Source: Stackebrandtia endophytica (GTDB lineage: Bacteria; Actinomycetota; Actinomycetes; Mycobacteriales; Micromonosporaceae). From it: a stretch of 64,000 nt of DNA. The notes under the pieces are model-generated. The model was not told the origin of the DNA. It saw nothing but the letters and a program-made list of their open reading frames with translations, and did no database searches. Position 1 is the first letter of the stretch. Each line of letters starts with the position of its first letter. Made by a program: the position numbers and the translations under genes. The stretch is taken from positions 4,526,001-4,590,000 of the forward strand of contig NZ_VFOW01000001.1 in the NCBI RefSeq assembly GCF_006716355.1, read 5' to 3'. Positions 7,741-17,076 of this stretch are shown here, piece by piece.

Positions 7741-9012
7741 ATGTCCGTGAATACCGGAAACACCGCATGGGTATTGGCATCGGCGGCGATGGTGCTGCTG
7801 ATGACACCGGGTCTGGCGTTGTTCTACGGCGGAATGACCCGCGCCAAGAGCGTCATCAACATGATGATGAAGAGCCTCGCCGCGCTGGCGATCGTCAGCG
7901 TGTTGTGGGTCCTCATCGGTTACAGCCTCGCCTTCACCGAAGGCAACCCGCTGATCGGCGGACTGTCCGAGTTCGGCCTACGCGGCCTCACCTCGACCGT
8001 CGGCGACGGTGGACTACCCGACATCGCGTTCGCCGGGTTCCAACTGATGTTCGCCGGGATCACCGTGGCGCTCATCAGCGGTGCCGTGGCAGACCGCATG
8101 AAATTCACCGCGTGGATCGTCTTCACCGTCGGTTGGGCGGCCGTGGTCTACTTCCCGGTCGCCCACTGGGTTTGGGGCGGCGGATTCATCGGCGCCGACT
8201 GGGGCGCGCTCGACTTCGCCGGCGGCACCGCCGTCCACGCCAACGCCGGAGCCGCCGCCCTGGCGCTGGCCATCGTGATCGGTAGGCGCATCGGTTGGCC
8301 CCGGCCCGCCGCGTTCGTCCCGCACAACGTTCCGCTGGTCCTATTGGGTACCGGACTGTTGTGGTTCGGCTGGTTCGGCTTCAACGCCGGATCGGCATTG
8401 GCTGCCAACGGCACCGCGGGCCTGGCGCTGGTCAACACCCAGGTCGCGGCAGCGGCGGGCATCCTGGCGTGGCTGGCGATCGAACGGTTGCGGGGCAGGC
8501 GGCCGTGCGTATTGGCGGCCTGCTCGGGAGCCGTAACCGGACTCGTGGCGATCACACCGGCCTGCGCCTTCGTGGAACCGGTGGGGGCCATGGCGATCGG
8601 TGTCGTCGCCGGAGCCGTATGCCCGCTGGCCGTGGCGCTGAAGGAGCGGCTCGGCTACGACGACTCACTCGACGTGGTCGGCATCCACCTGGTCGCCGGT
8701 GCGATCGGTTCGATACTCATCGGGCTGTTGGCGGTGCCCGAGTTGGCCGGCCGAGCGGGCCTGCTCTACGGCGGGGGAATCGGATTGACCGGAATACAGG
8801 CGGGCGCGGTCGCCGTCGTGGTGGCGTATTCATTCGGCATCGCGATGATCATCGGAATGGTGGTGAAGTACACCATCGGAATCCGAGTGGCACCGGAGGT
8901 CGAACTGGCCGGCATCGATGTCACCGAGCACGCCGAGAACGCCTATGACCTGCCGATGAACGGCGGGCTCCTCGATGAACCCGCGCGGGAGGACCCCGTC
9001 GCGGTCAGGTGA
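7741..9012 (+). CDS. amt: Ammonium transporter (Amt/MEP/Rh family)
   Basis: 423-residue integral membrane protein with the Amt signatures FYGGMTRAKSVINMMM, FAGGTAVHANAGAAALALAI, GTGLLWFGWFGFNAGSA and DVVGIHLVAGAIGS, including the twin-histidine positions (H in TAVHAN and GIHLV). About eleven hydrophobic helices are evident. It conducts ammonium/ammonia and is normally gated by a PII protein. The frame is open from 7726, but ATG 7741 follows AGGAGG (7730-7735). In many actinobacteria glnK and glnD follow amt; here a strong stem-loop and then ffh follow instead. Confidence 0.95.
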   Translation: MSVNTGNTAWVLASAAMVLLMTPGLALFYGGMTRAKSVINMMMKSLAALAIVSVLWVLIGYSLAFTEGNPLIGGLSEFGLRGLTSTVGDGGLPDIAFAGFQLMFAGITVALISGAVADRMKFTAWIVFTVGWAAVVYFPVAHWVWGGGFIGADWGALDFAGGTAVHANAGAAALALAIVIGRRIGWPRPAAFVPHNVPLVLLGTGLLWFGWFGFNAGSALAANGTAGLALVNTQVAAAAGILAWLAIERLRGRRPCVLAACSGAVTGLVAITPACAFVEPVGAMAIGVVAGAVCPLAVALKERLGYDDSLDVVGIHLVAGAIGSILIGLLAVPELAGRAGLLYGGGIGLTGIQAGAVAVVVAYSFGIAMIIGMVVKYTIGIRVAPEVELAGIDVTEHAENAYDLPMNGGLLDEPAREDPVAVR

Positions 9013-9028
9013 GCGGTCGTTCGGCGAA

Positions 9029-9074
9029 CGGGCCGCGACGCTGTGGGTCGTGCTCCTCACAGCGTCGCGGCCCG
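9029..9074 (+). terminator. Intrinsic-like terminator after amt
   Basis: A perfect 17-bp stem (9029-9045 with 9058-9074) encloses a 12-nt loop. It lies 17 nt after the amt stop and has no U tract. It separates amt from ffh. Confidence 0.75.
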
Positions 9075-9197
9075 GGCGGTCTCGACGGCACCACGGACCG
9101 GCCCGTTAAGCTCGTATCAGGCTGTCGGGCCGCGGTAGCGTGCCTTCGGCCTCCAGTACTCGACGACCGCCAGCCCACGCTGCCAAAAGGATGTTCC

Positions 9198-10784
9198 GTG
9201 TTTGATTCGCTCTCCGAGCGCCTATCCGGCATTTTCGACTCGATTCGAGGCAAAGGCCGCCTCAGCGATGCCGACATCGACGCTACGGCCAGGCAGATCC
9301 GCATGGCGCTGCTCGAGGCCGACGTCGCGCTGCCGGTCGTCAAGGGATTCATCCACCGGGTTAAGGAACGCTGCCGGGGTACCGAGGTCTCGAAGGCCCT
9401 GAATCCCGCCCAGCAGGTCATCAAGATCGTCAATGAGGAATTGATCGCGATCCTCGGTGGCGAGGCGCGTCGACTCCAGTTCGCGAAGAACCCGCCCACG
9501 GTCATCATGCTGGCCGGTCTGCAGGGCGCCGGTAAGACGACACTGGCCGGAAAGCTGGCCAAGTGGCTGCGCGACCAGAACCACCAGCCGCTGCTGGTCG
9601 CCGCGGACCTTCAGCGTCCCAACGCGGTGCAGCAGCTGCAGGTGCTCGGAGAGCGCGCCGGGGTCGAGGTGTACGCACCCGAACCGGGCAGTGGCGTCGG
9701 CGACCCGATCCAGGTGGCTCGCGACTCGCTGGCTCACGCCACACGCCACGCGCGTGACATCGTCATCATCGACACCGCCGGTCGCCTCGGTATCGACCAG
9801 GAGATGATGTCGCAGGCCGCCGCGATCCGCGACGTCACCGAGCCCGACGAGGTCCTGTTCGTCATCGACGCGATGGTCGGTCAGGACGCCGTCGCCACCG
9901 CCGAGGCGTTCCGCGACGGAGTGGGCATCACCGGTGTCGTTCTGTCCAAGCTGGATGGTGACGCCCGCGGTGGTGCCGCGCTGTCGGTGCGAGAGGTCAC
10001 CGGACAGCCGATCATGTTCGCCTCCGTCGGTGAGAAGCTCGAGGACTTCGACGTCTTCTACCCCGACCGCATGGCCTCGCGCATCCTGGGCATGGGAGAC
10101 GTGCTCACGCTCATCGAACAGGCCGAACAGGTCTTCGAGGACGAGCAGAAGGAGCGCATGACCAAGAAGCTCCTCGGTGGTGACGCGTTCACCCTGGAGG
10201 ACTTCCTGGAACAGCTCATGGCGATTCGGAAGATGGGCCCGATCGCCAACCTCATGGGCATGATGCCCGGCATGAACCAGATGAAAGAGCAGATCGCCGA
10301 GGTCGACGACAAGCACCTCGACAAGGTTGCCGCCGTCATCCGGTCCATGACGCCCGAGGAACGGTCCAACCCCAAGATCATCAAGGGCTCCCGGCGCACC
10401 CGTATCGCCAACGGTTCGGGAACCACCGTCAACGACGTGAACCAGTTGCTCACACGGTTCACTGAAGCGCAGAAGATGATGAAGCAGATGGGCGGCATGA
10501 TGGGGATGCCCGGTGGCCGTAAAGCCACCAAGTCGCCCAACATCAAGCGCAAGAACAAGAAGGGCAAGGTCGTCACCAAGAAGGCTCGTGGCGGGGCAAA
10601 GGGTGGCATGGCGGGAATGCCCGGTGGCATGCCGCCCGGTATGCCAGGCGGTCCCGGTCAACTTCCGCCCGGTTTGGACCCGTCGGCCCTGCAGGGCGGC
10701 GGTGCCGCCTTCGACGTGCCCGAAGTGGACTTCGGTCAGCTGGCGGGTAAGAAGCCCAAGAAGAACAAGAAAAAGAAGAAGTGA
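9198..10784 (+). CDS. ffh: Signal recognition particle protein Ffh (SRP54)
   Basis: 528-residue SRP GTPase that binds signal sequences and 4.5S RNA. The N domain begins FDSLSERLSGIFDSIRGKG. The G domain has GLQGAGKTT (107-115), DTAGRLGID and TKLDGDARGG-like SKLDGDARGG. The M domain is methionine-rich (MGPIANLMGMMPGMNQMK) and carries the SRP-RNA-binding helix SMTPEERSNPKIIKGSRRTRIANGSG, the last stretch given here in two parts by its key residues SRRxRIAxGSG. The C-terminal extension is Met/Gly/Pro-rich and ends in a lysine run. The start is GTG 9198, with AAAGGA (9186-9191) upstream; the frame is open earlier but lacks a better site. Confidence 0.96.
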   Translation: MFDSLSERLSGIFDSIRGKGRLSDADIDATARQIRMALLEADVALPVVKGFIHRVKERCRGTEVSKALNPAQQVIKIVNEELIAILGGEARRLQFAKNPPTVIMLAGLQGAGKTTLAGKLAKWLRDQNHQPLLVAADLQRPNAVQQLQVLGERAGVEVYAPEPGSGVGDPIQVARDSLAHATRHARDIVIIDTAGRLGIDQEMMSQAAAIRDVTEPDEVLFVIDAMVGQDAVATAEAFRDGVGITGVVLSKLDGDARGGAALSVREVTGQPIMFASVGEKLEDFDVFYPDRMASRILGMGDVLTLIEQAEQVFEDEQKERMTKKLLGGDAFTLEDFLEQLMAIRKMGPIANLMGMMPGMNQMKEQIAEVDDKHLDKVAAVIRSMTPEERSNPKIIKGSRRTRIANGSGTTVNDVNQLLTRFTEAQKMMKQMGGMMGMPGGRKATKSPNIKRKNKKGKVVTKKARGGAKGGMAGMPGGMPPGMPGGPGQLPPGLDPSALQGGGAAFDVPEVDFGQLAGKKPKKNKKKKK

Positions 10785-10788
10785 CTCA

Positions 10789-10852
10789 CATCGCGGGGTG
10801 AATCCCGCGATGACGATGGGCCCGTGACCTCCGCGAAGGTCACGGGCCCATC
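10789..10852 (+). terminator. Tandem terminator hairpins after ffh
   Basis: Hairpin 1 has a 9-bp perfect stem (10789-10797 with 10804-10812). Hairpin 2 has a 16-bp perfect stem (10815-10830 with 10837-10852) and a 6-nt loop. Together they form a strong double terminator just after the ffh stop. Confidence 0.8.
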
Positions 10853-11631
10853 ATCGTGTTCGGGGTATTGTGCGTGTCGTTGTGCGCCGTGGTGCCGGGC
10901 CGGGGGTTGGGTGCCTGGACGCCGGGGGTTGGGTGCCGTTGGGTGGTGTGGCGATGGGGACCGGGCCTCGTTGATGAATTCCAGGTGGGGACCCGAGGGT
11001 GCTTCGCCCCGGCGGTGTCGAGCCGTGGGTGGGTCGGGGTGGCGTACCGCGGTGGCGCGGGTTATGCCAGGGGCGAGTCAGGGTCGAGTCGTGGGGGCGA
11101 GCCGACGGTGTCCCGCTGTCGTGTCGAGCCACAGGTTAAGCCACCCGTTGTGCCAGGGTCGAGCCACAATGTCGTGCCACCATGTCGCTTCGGCGATCGA
11201 GTCAGCGTCGAGCCACGTGATTGAGCCGCACGGTCGAGCCGCAGCGCGGAGAATGTGACGCCCTCGACGAGGCTGTAGACCTGAACCGTCGATGTAGCCC
11301 AGACCCGTTGCGCCACATGGGGAATAGGATTTAGCGGTACTAGGTGTATCCCATGCCCCACCCCAAACCGGGGGATCGAACCACCCAACAGCTTGCGTCA
11401 AGTTTGCCGACGGCGTTGATCGGCGGTCAAGCCGATTTCAGGAAACTTCAGTTTTGAGGGCGAGTGGTTGCTTGTGGATCCTGAGTACGGGAGTACGGGA
11501 GTACGGGAGCAGGGAAGCGGGTGAGCAGAAAAGCGGTGAGCGGACGAGCAGGGTTGAAGCGGCCCGACCGTCCCCACCCGGATGTGTCACATCGCGGCGG
11601 CGATTCGGGCGCCGGTCGTTAGGCTGGCCGG
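10853..11631. repeat. Gene-poor interval with G-rich and GTCGAGCC-type repeats
   Basis: No credible gene was found in 780 nt. A 16-mer CCGGGGGTTGGGTGCC occurs at 10900-10915 and 10922-10937, giving four closely spaced G runs. The decamer GTCGAGCCAC occurs exactly at 11123, 11158 and 11207, with variants at 11017, 11083, 11171 and 11233. A perfect 8-bp tandem GAGTACGG occurs three times at 11483-11506. Around 11325-11400 the base composition drops in GC. The weak minus-strand frame 11078-11401 (Trp-rich) merely translates the repeats. Confidence 0.6.
11620..11631 (+). promoter_or_regulatory. -10 TAGGCT of a leaderless amidohydrolase mRNA
   Basis: TAGGCT (11620-11625) is followed by exactly 6 nt and then GTG 11632. 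No Shine-Dalgarno sequence is present. Confidence 0.5.
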
Positions 11632-12708
11632 GTGAGTCTGCCTCCTTTGCATGTGCGCGCCCTGTGGCTGCCCGACGACACAGTTCGAGACATCTACATT
11701 CATGGTGACCGGTTGGGGTTCGAACCGATACCGGGCGCTCAGACCGTCTCCACCGGGGGCTACGCCCTCCCCGGTCTCGTGGATGCGCACTGCCACATCG
11801 GTATCAAGCGCGGCGCGATCCCCGTGGAGAACCTGGACGAGGCCCGCGAATTGGCGCGCATCGATCGGGACGCCGGAGTCCTCGCCATTCGCGACGCCGG
11901 TTCCCCCTACCCCTACCCGGAGTTGGAGGGCGAAGCCGATCTGCCTCGCCTGATTCGCGCCGGACGACACCTGGCACCACCCAAGCGTTATCTGCGCGGT
12001 GTGGCCATCGAATGCACCGCCGAGGAACTGCCGCAACGCGCCGCCGAACAGGCTCGATCGGGCAACGGCTGGATCAAACTGGTCGGTGACTGGATCGACC
12101 GAGAGGCCGGAGATCTTGGCCCGACCTTCGACGACGACGTCCTCAAAGCCGCCATCGACGCCGCGCACGCCGCCGGAGCCAAGGTCGCGGTCCACACGTT
12201 CAGCGAGGCCGCGGTGGCCGCCGTGGTGAAGGCCGGAGTGGACTCCGTCGAGCACGGTACCGGGTTGTCGACCGAGATGATCGATCTGATGGCTCGACAG
12301 GGCACCGCGCTGATCCCGACCATGATCAACATTGCGACCTTCGACGGTATCGCCGCGCAGGCCGACCCGAAGTTCCCGGTCTACGCCGAGCACATGAGGC
12401 AACTCAAGGCCGGATTCCCCGAGGTGGTTCGCGCCGCCCACGCTGCCGGGGTTCCGATTTTCGTCGGCACCGATGCCGGCGGCGGCATCGATCACGGATT
12501 GGCCGCCGAGGAGATGCTGCTACTACACGAACAGGCCGGTATGTCTCCACAGGACATCCTCGCCGCGGCGAGCTGGAAGGCGCGGGACTGGCTGGGGTTC
12601 GGTTCGGAGCTGGGTGACCTGGTGGTGTTCGACGCCGACCCGCGTCGAGATCTGCGCGCAGTGCGGGAGCCATCCCGGATCATCTTGCGGGGCAAGATAT
12701 TCCGATAA
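11632..12708 (+). CDS. Amidohydrolase-superfamily metal-dependent hydrolase
   Basis: 358 aa with the amidohydrolase TIM-barrel ligands in order: LVDAHCHIG (HxH), a conserved KLVGDW lysine (possible carboxylated Lys), VHTFSE (His), SVEHGTG (His) and FVGTDAGG (Asp). N-terminal and C-terminal strands (DLVVFDADP...ILRGKIF) form the usual beta-sandwich. The imidazolonepropionase/prolidase-like branch is likely, but the substrate is unknown. The GTG start fits a leaderless transcript. The downstream DmpA-type peptidase begins 26 nt later on the same strand, suggesting a two-gene peptide or amide catabolic unit. Confidence 0.88.
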   Translation: MSLPPLHVRALWLPDDTVRDIYIHGDRLGFEPIPGAQTVSTGGYALPGLVDAHCHIGIKRGAIPVENLDEARELARIDRDAGVLAIRDAGSPYPYPELEGEADLPRLIRAGRHLAPPKRYLRGVAIECTAEELPQRAAEQARSGNGWIKLVGDWIDREAGDLGPTFDDDVLKAAIDAAHAAGAKVAVHTFSEAAVAAVVKAGVDSVEHGTGLSTEMIDLMARQGTALIPTMINIATFDGIAAQADPKFPVYAEHMRQLKAGFPEVVRAAHAAGVPIFVGTDAGGGIDHGLAAEEMLLLHEQAGMSPQDILAAASWKARDWLGFGSELGDLVVFDADPRRDLRAVREPSRIILRGKIFR

Positions 12709-12734
12709 TCGACAATCGACACTGGAGGTTGGAC

Positions 12735-13736
12735 ATGACCGCACGGGCGCGCGACTTCGCGGTGGTTCCCGTCGTCGGCGACACCGGTCCCCACAATGCG
12801 ATCACCGATGTCACGGGGATCTCGGTGGGGCAGGTGACGGTGCGAAACCCACCTGATGTCCACTCCGGAGTCACCGCGATCGTGCCCGACGGTGTCGGGC
12901 CGGGCAGCCCGGTGACGGCCGGAGCCCACGTCGGCAACGGCTTCGGCAAGCTGATCGGCTACACCCAGTTGATCGAGTTGGGACAGGTGGAGTCGCCCAT
13001 CGTGCTCACCTCGACGCTGTCGGCGTTTCGGGCCGCCGACGCGGTGGTGGAGTGGATGGTGCGCCACCCCGATTGGCGTGAGGTGACCACCTTCAACCCG
13101 GTGGTGGGGGAGTGCAACGACGGTCACCTCAGCGACATTCGAGCCCGTCCGGTCACGACCGACCACGTTGTCGACGCCATCGAGTCGGCCCGGGGCGGGC
13201 CGGTCGAGATGGGTTGCGTCGGTGCCGGAACCGGTACCGGCGCCATGGGTTTCAAGGCGGGCATCGGCTCCGCATCCCGAGTGGTCGATGTGGATGGTCG
13301 ACCGGTGACGATCGGTGGGCTGGTCCAGGCGAACTTCGGGGGCACGCTGCGCATCGGCGGTGAGCTCCTCAACGCTCCGAGCTCTACGACCACTCCGCCC
13401 GACGCCGGATCCTGCATGCTGGTGCTGGCCACCGACGCGGGACTCGACGCCAGACAACTCAACCGACTGGCCGCGCGAGCGGTGTTCGGGTTGGGGCGCG
13501 TCGGCGCCTCCTACAGCCACGGCAGCGGCGACTACGCCATCGCCGTCGACACCGGGGAGAACACCGGTATCGACGACGAATCCCTGAACCCGTTGTTCCT
13601 CGCGGCACTGGACGTGGTGGAGGAGATGGTGCTGGACTCGCTGCTGGCGGCGGTGACCACCGACGGTTACCGCGGGCGGAGACTGGTGAGCCTCACCGAT
13701 TCACCGGCGTGGCGCGACTACCTCACCGGCCGATGA
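12735..13736 (+). CDS. P1/S58-family peptidase (DmpA-like aminopeptidase, self-cleaving)
   Basis: 333-residue member of the DmpA/P1 family of N-terminal-nucleophile hydrolases. NAITDVTGISVGQVTV and HSGVTAIVP mark the N-terminus, CVGAGTGTGAMGFKAGIG is the glycine loop, and PDAGSCMLVLATDA holds the Gly-Ser bond expected to be autoproteolysed so that Ser becomes the nucleophile. Relatives are L-aminopeptidase/D-esterases or beta-peptidases. The start is ATG 12735 after GGAGG (12724-12728); an in-frame TTG lies 6 nt upstream. It overlaps the convergent cyclodeaminase-like gene by 14 nt. Confidence 0.9.
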   Translation: MTARARDFAVVPVVGDTGPHNAITDVTGISVGQVTVRNPPDVHSGVTAIVPDGVGPGSPVTAGAHVGNGFGKLIGYTQLIELGQVESPIVLTSTLSAFRAADAVVEWMVRHPDWREVTTFNPVVGECNDGHLSDIRARPVTTDHVVDAIESARGGPVEMGCVGAGTGTGAMGFKAGIGSASRVVDVDGRPVTIGGLVQANFGGTLRIGGELLNAPSSTTTPPDAGSCMLVLATDAGLDARQLNRLAARAVFGLGRVGASYSHGSGDYAIAVDTGENTGIDDESLNPLFLAALDVVEEMVLDSLLAAVTTDGYRGRRLVSLTDSPAWRDYLTGR

Positions 13737-14616
13737 GGTCGGCCAACAGCCAGGTGTCGGTTCCGGCCAGTCCCACCGAACAGAACAGTGCCGCACCTGA
13801 CGCGGGCTGACCATCCAGGATGGACCCCAGTGAGGTCATGCGCTGTCCGGTGGCGGTCCCGCTGAACATGAACGGCGGGTCATAATCCCGGACCTGAGGC
13901 GGTGAATCGGTCACGATCGTCGGGAACCGTTCGGCCAGTTCGATGGGGAACTCGTGCCGGTTCACCTGCTTGGGGCCCAGCGTGGTCACGAACTCCGCGG
14001 TGATCGCGGCGGCGTCGACGACCGGTTCGCCACTGCTGGTCGCCAACGCCACCATGTCCATACCCTCCACCGCCGAATCCGGGGTACCGGTGGCGATCAC
14101 GTCGATGCCGTACCGCTTTGCGGCGTTGGCCGCGAACTGTTGACGACGCTCAACGGTCCGGCTGAACACTTTCACCTCGGTGAGCGGACGCACCGCGTGA
14201 ATCGCCCACAGTTGCATCCAGGCCTGCGGTCCGGTTCCGATGAGACCGAGTGTTGACGCCTGCGCTGGCGCCAACGCGTCGCATGCGACACCTCCGATCG
14301 CGCCGACCCGGACATGCCCGAGGGTGCGCCCCACCGACATGCCCAGTACCTCGCCGGTGGAGTCGTCCTGCACCACGATGATCTGGTCACCACCGGTCGC
14401 GGTGTCATATGAGCGGTAACCGAACCAGTGGCCGATCCGACGCCCGACCGTGTAGGTCAGGCGACTGTCACCACCCAGCGGCGCGTGCACCCGCGGCGGG
14501 GTCAACATTCGTCCATGATGGGCAGCCAGGATGGCGTCGCGCATCGTCGCGATGGTGGACCGTGCGTCGTTGAATCGTTCCGCCAGATCGTCGTCGGTGA
14601 ACAGCGGTGTGGTCAT
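13723..14616 (-). CDS. Ornithine cyclodeaminase/mu-crystallin-family protein
   Basis: 297 aa with the family's Rossmann NAD(P) site LGLIGTGPQAWMQLWAI, followed by EVKVFSRTVERRQQFA, and the C-terminal LGPKQVNRHEFPIE segment. Members include ornithine/lysine cyclodeaminases, ketimine reductases and amino-acid dehydrogenases. The N-terminal substrate region is divergent (RIGHWFGYRSYD), so the specific reaction is uncertain. CATACT lies 7 nt upstream of ATG 14616. The stop overlaps the 3' end of the convergent peptidase gene. Confidence 0.85.
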   Translation of the reverse strand: MTTPLFTDDDLAERFNDARSTIATMRDAILAAHHGRMLTPPRVHAPLGGDSRLTYTVGRRIGHWFGYRSYDTATGGDQIIVVQDDSTGEVLGMSVGRTLGHVRVGAIGGVACDALAPAQASTLGLIGTGPQAWMQLWAIHAVRPLTEVKVFSRTVERRQQFAANAAKRYGIDVIATGTPDSAVEGMDMVALATSSGEPVVDAAAITAEFVTTLGPKQVNRHEFPIELAERFPTIVTDSPPQVRDYDPPFMFSGTATGQRMTSLGSILDGQPASGAALFCSVGLAGTDTWLLADLIGR

Positions 14617-14629
14617 GTCGTTCAGTATG

Positions 14630-16972
14630 TCAATGCGACGACAGTGGAGGCTGGTCCTTCAACCACCGGTCGAATCGCAGTCCCGCCACCAGAACGGCGA
14701 TCGCGACGCTGGCACTCACCAGGGCGATCACGGTGTCGGTGCCCAGCGCGAACTCCAGCATGAAGAAGTCCCGCAGCCACGGCACCAGCAGCACCAGTAC
14801 GAATGCGGCCGCCATCGTCGCGACCAGCCCCATCCGCCACGGTGTCGGCGGCTTCGCGACCAGGGCCAACACCGCCAGAGCGACCAGGAACAGCGTCAAC
14901 GCCGCCGTCGATTGGTCGTGTCGCAGCTGCGACTGGTCGCCGCGCACCAACGCGTAGGCGATGAAGGTTGCTGCGGCGGTGACGATTCCGGCCGGTATCG
15001 CGAAACGCATGACCCGGCCCACGAAGTCGGGTCGAGCCCGCTCCGCGCTGGGCGCCAGAGCGAGGAAGAACGCCGGAATTCCGATCGTGAGCGAACCGAT
15101 CAGCGTGATGTGCAACGGCAGGAACGGATAGGGCACCGCGAACAGGCCGACCATCAGCGCCAACAGGATGGAGTAGACGGTTTTGGTGAGGAACAGGTTG
15201 GCGACCCGTTCGATGTTGCCGATGACGCGACGCCCCTCGTCGACCAGGTGCGGCAGTGAGGCGAAGTCGTCGTCGAGCAGGACGACCTTGGCGACGCTGC
15301 GTGCCGCCGGTGACCCCGAGCCCATGGCCACCCCGAGGTCCGCGTCCTTGAGTGCCAGAACGTCGTTGACGCCGTCGCCGGTCATCGCGACGGTGTGTCC
15401 GCCGTCGCGCAACGCGGCGATGAACTGGCGTTTCTGTTGTGGAGTGACCCGCCCGAACACGGAGTGTTCGTCCAATACCCGTGTCAGTTCCGGACCCGAG
15501 CCGGGCAGCTGGCGGGCGTCGATCGGGTCGTCGGCTCCCTCGACACCCAGTGATCGCGCCACCGCCGCCACCGAGTCGGCGTTGTCTCCGGAGAGGATCT
15601 TGACGGTCACGCCCTGCTGGCCAAAGTATTCCAGGGTCGCCTGGGCGGTGTCACGAAGTCGTTGGCGCAGCACGACGAGTCCGACCCCGGTGGTGCCGAC
15701 GGGTCCGTCCTCGGGGTCGATGCGGTCCGCTGTGGCCACGGCGAGGACGCGGAGACCCCCGGCGGCCAGGTCCATCGCCTCCCGCAGTCGGCGGTCGTCC
15801 TCGGGCAGGAGCACTTCGGGCGCTCCCAACACCCAGTGGCCGTGGTCCCGGAAGGTCACGCCGCTCCACTTTCGCGCCGATGAGAACGGGTGCGACCCTT
15901 CCACCGTCCACTGAGGTTCTTCGTCCGCGAGGTGGTCGGCGATCGCCCGGATCGTGGGATTGGGGCTGTCGTCGGCGGCTACCAGCGCCGCCAACGCGGT
16001 CCGACCGGTGTCGTCGCGAAACGAGAGGTCCTGCACCTCGAATCCGCCCTCGGTGAGGGTTCCGGTCTTGTCGATGCACAGGGTGTCGATGCGGGCGAGA
16101 CCCTCGATGGCGGGTAGTTCCTGCACCAGGCACCGCCGTTCGGCCAGCCGGATGACACCCATCGCGAACGCGATCGACGTCAACAGCACCAAACCCTCCG
16201 GGATCATCGGTACGATCCCGGCGACCGTACCCACCACCGAGTCGTCGAAACCCTGATCCGACCGCAGTTGGTTGAAGATCAACAGGGCGGCCACCGGGAT
16301 CATGATCCAGGTGATCCCGCGAATGAACCGGTTGATGCCGTCTCGCAGTGGGGAACTGGCCAATGAGAATCGGCTGGCGCGCTCGACCAGTCGGGCCGCA
16401 TACCCTTCGCGGCCCACCTTGGAGGCGATGTACGACCCGGTGCCGGCCACCACGAAACTGCCGGAACGAACCTGGTCGTCCACGGATTTGGCCACCGGTT
16501 CGGCTTCACCGGTCAATAGGGACTCGTCGATCTCCAGGCCGTGGGACTCCTGAAGTCTCCCGTCGGCGATGATCGAATCGCCCGGACCCACCAGGACGAG
16601 GTCGTCCCGCACCAGTTCGGTGGGCGGAATCGTCTCCTCCTCACCGGCTCGGCGCACCCTTGCGGGTTCCTCGTTGAGGATCACCAGCGCGTCCAAGGTG
16701 CGTTTGGCGCGGTACTCCTGAAACACGCCGATCGCGGTGTTGGCGATGATGACCAGTCCGAACAATCCCTGTTTCCAGCCTCCGAACCAGACCGCCAGGA
16801 CACATAGCACCGCGATGACCAGGTTGAACAGGGTGAACACGTTGGCTCGCAGAATCGCGGCCATCGATCGGCTGGTTCTGCGTGGAGACTGGTTGAGTAG
16901 GCCGTTTCGGCGTCGATCCTCCACTGCCGCCCGACTCAAGCCCGAGGTACTTCGCCGCTCCGATTCGGACAT
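14630..16972 (-). CDS. Cation-translocating P-type ATPase (CtpE-like)
   Basis: 780-residue HAD P-type ATPase. It shows the actuator motif DESLLTGEAEP, the PEGL transmembrane motif in IVPMIPEGLVLLTSIAFAMG, the phosphorylation site DKTGTLTEGG (D301), and TGDGVNDVLALKDADLG. Several hydrophobic helices follow at the C terminus. The PEGL rather than PEGLP/CPx sequence and overall layout resemble mycobacterial CtpE, a calcium-related pump; the ion here is inferred. The start is ATG 16972, preceded by TACGCT exactly 6 nt away; TTG 16990 would add six residues. Confidence 0.9.
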   Translation of the reverse strand: MSESERRSTSGLSRAAVEDRRRNGLLNQSPRRTSRSMAAILRANVFTLFNLVIAVLCVLAVWFGGWKQGLFGLVIIANTAIGVFQEYRAKRTLDALVILNEEPARVRRAGEEETIPPTELVRDDLVLVGPGDSIIADGRLQESHGLEIDESLLTGEAEPVAKSVDDQVRSGSFVVAGTGSYIASKVGREGYAARLVERASRFSLASSPLRDGINRFIRGITWIMIPVAALLIFNQLRSDQGFDDSVVGTVAGIVPMIPEGLVLLTSIAFAMGVIRLAERRCLVQELPAIEGLARIDTLCIDKTGTLTEGGFEVQDLSFRDDTGRTALAALVAADDSPNPTIRAIADHLADEEPQWTVEGSHPFSSARKWSGVTFRDHGHWVLGAPEVLLPEDDRRLREAMDLAAGGLRVLAVATADRIDPEDGPVGTTGVGLVVLRQRLRDTAQATLEYFGQQGVTVKILSGDNADSVAAVARSLGVEGADDPIDARQLPGSGPELTRVLDEHSVFGRVTPQQKRQFIAALRDGGHTVAMTGDGVNDVLALKDADLGVAMGSGSPAARSVAKVVLLDDDFASLPHLVDEGRRVIGNIERVANLFLTKTVYSILLALMVGLFAVPYPFLPLHITLIGSLTIGIPAFFLALAPSAERARPDFVGRVMRFAIPAGIVTAAATFIAYALVRGDQSQLRHDQSTAALTLFLVALAVLALVAKPPTPWRMGLVATMAAAFVLVLLVPWLRDFFMLEFALGTDTVIALVSASVAIAVLVAGLRFDRWLKDQPPLSSH

Positions 16973-17076
16973 CGTCACAGCGTAAAACAATGCTCACTGT
17001 GTGTGGTTTCAATGTGGCTATCCGGTGGCGCCTCGGCGACCGGCGGGTGAGCGCCGGGCCGGTAACATCAGTTCAC

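Noticed and set aside
11017-11240. Possible CRISPR array from GTCGAGCC repeats
   Set aside because: Repeats are about 10 nt and spacing varies from 13 to 66 nt; no cas genes are present.
11330-11402. GGTTCGATCC on the minus strand, resembling a tRNA T-loop
   Set aside because: The T-stem does not pair fully and no acceptor, D or anticodon stem is found around it.
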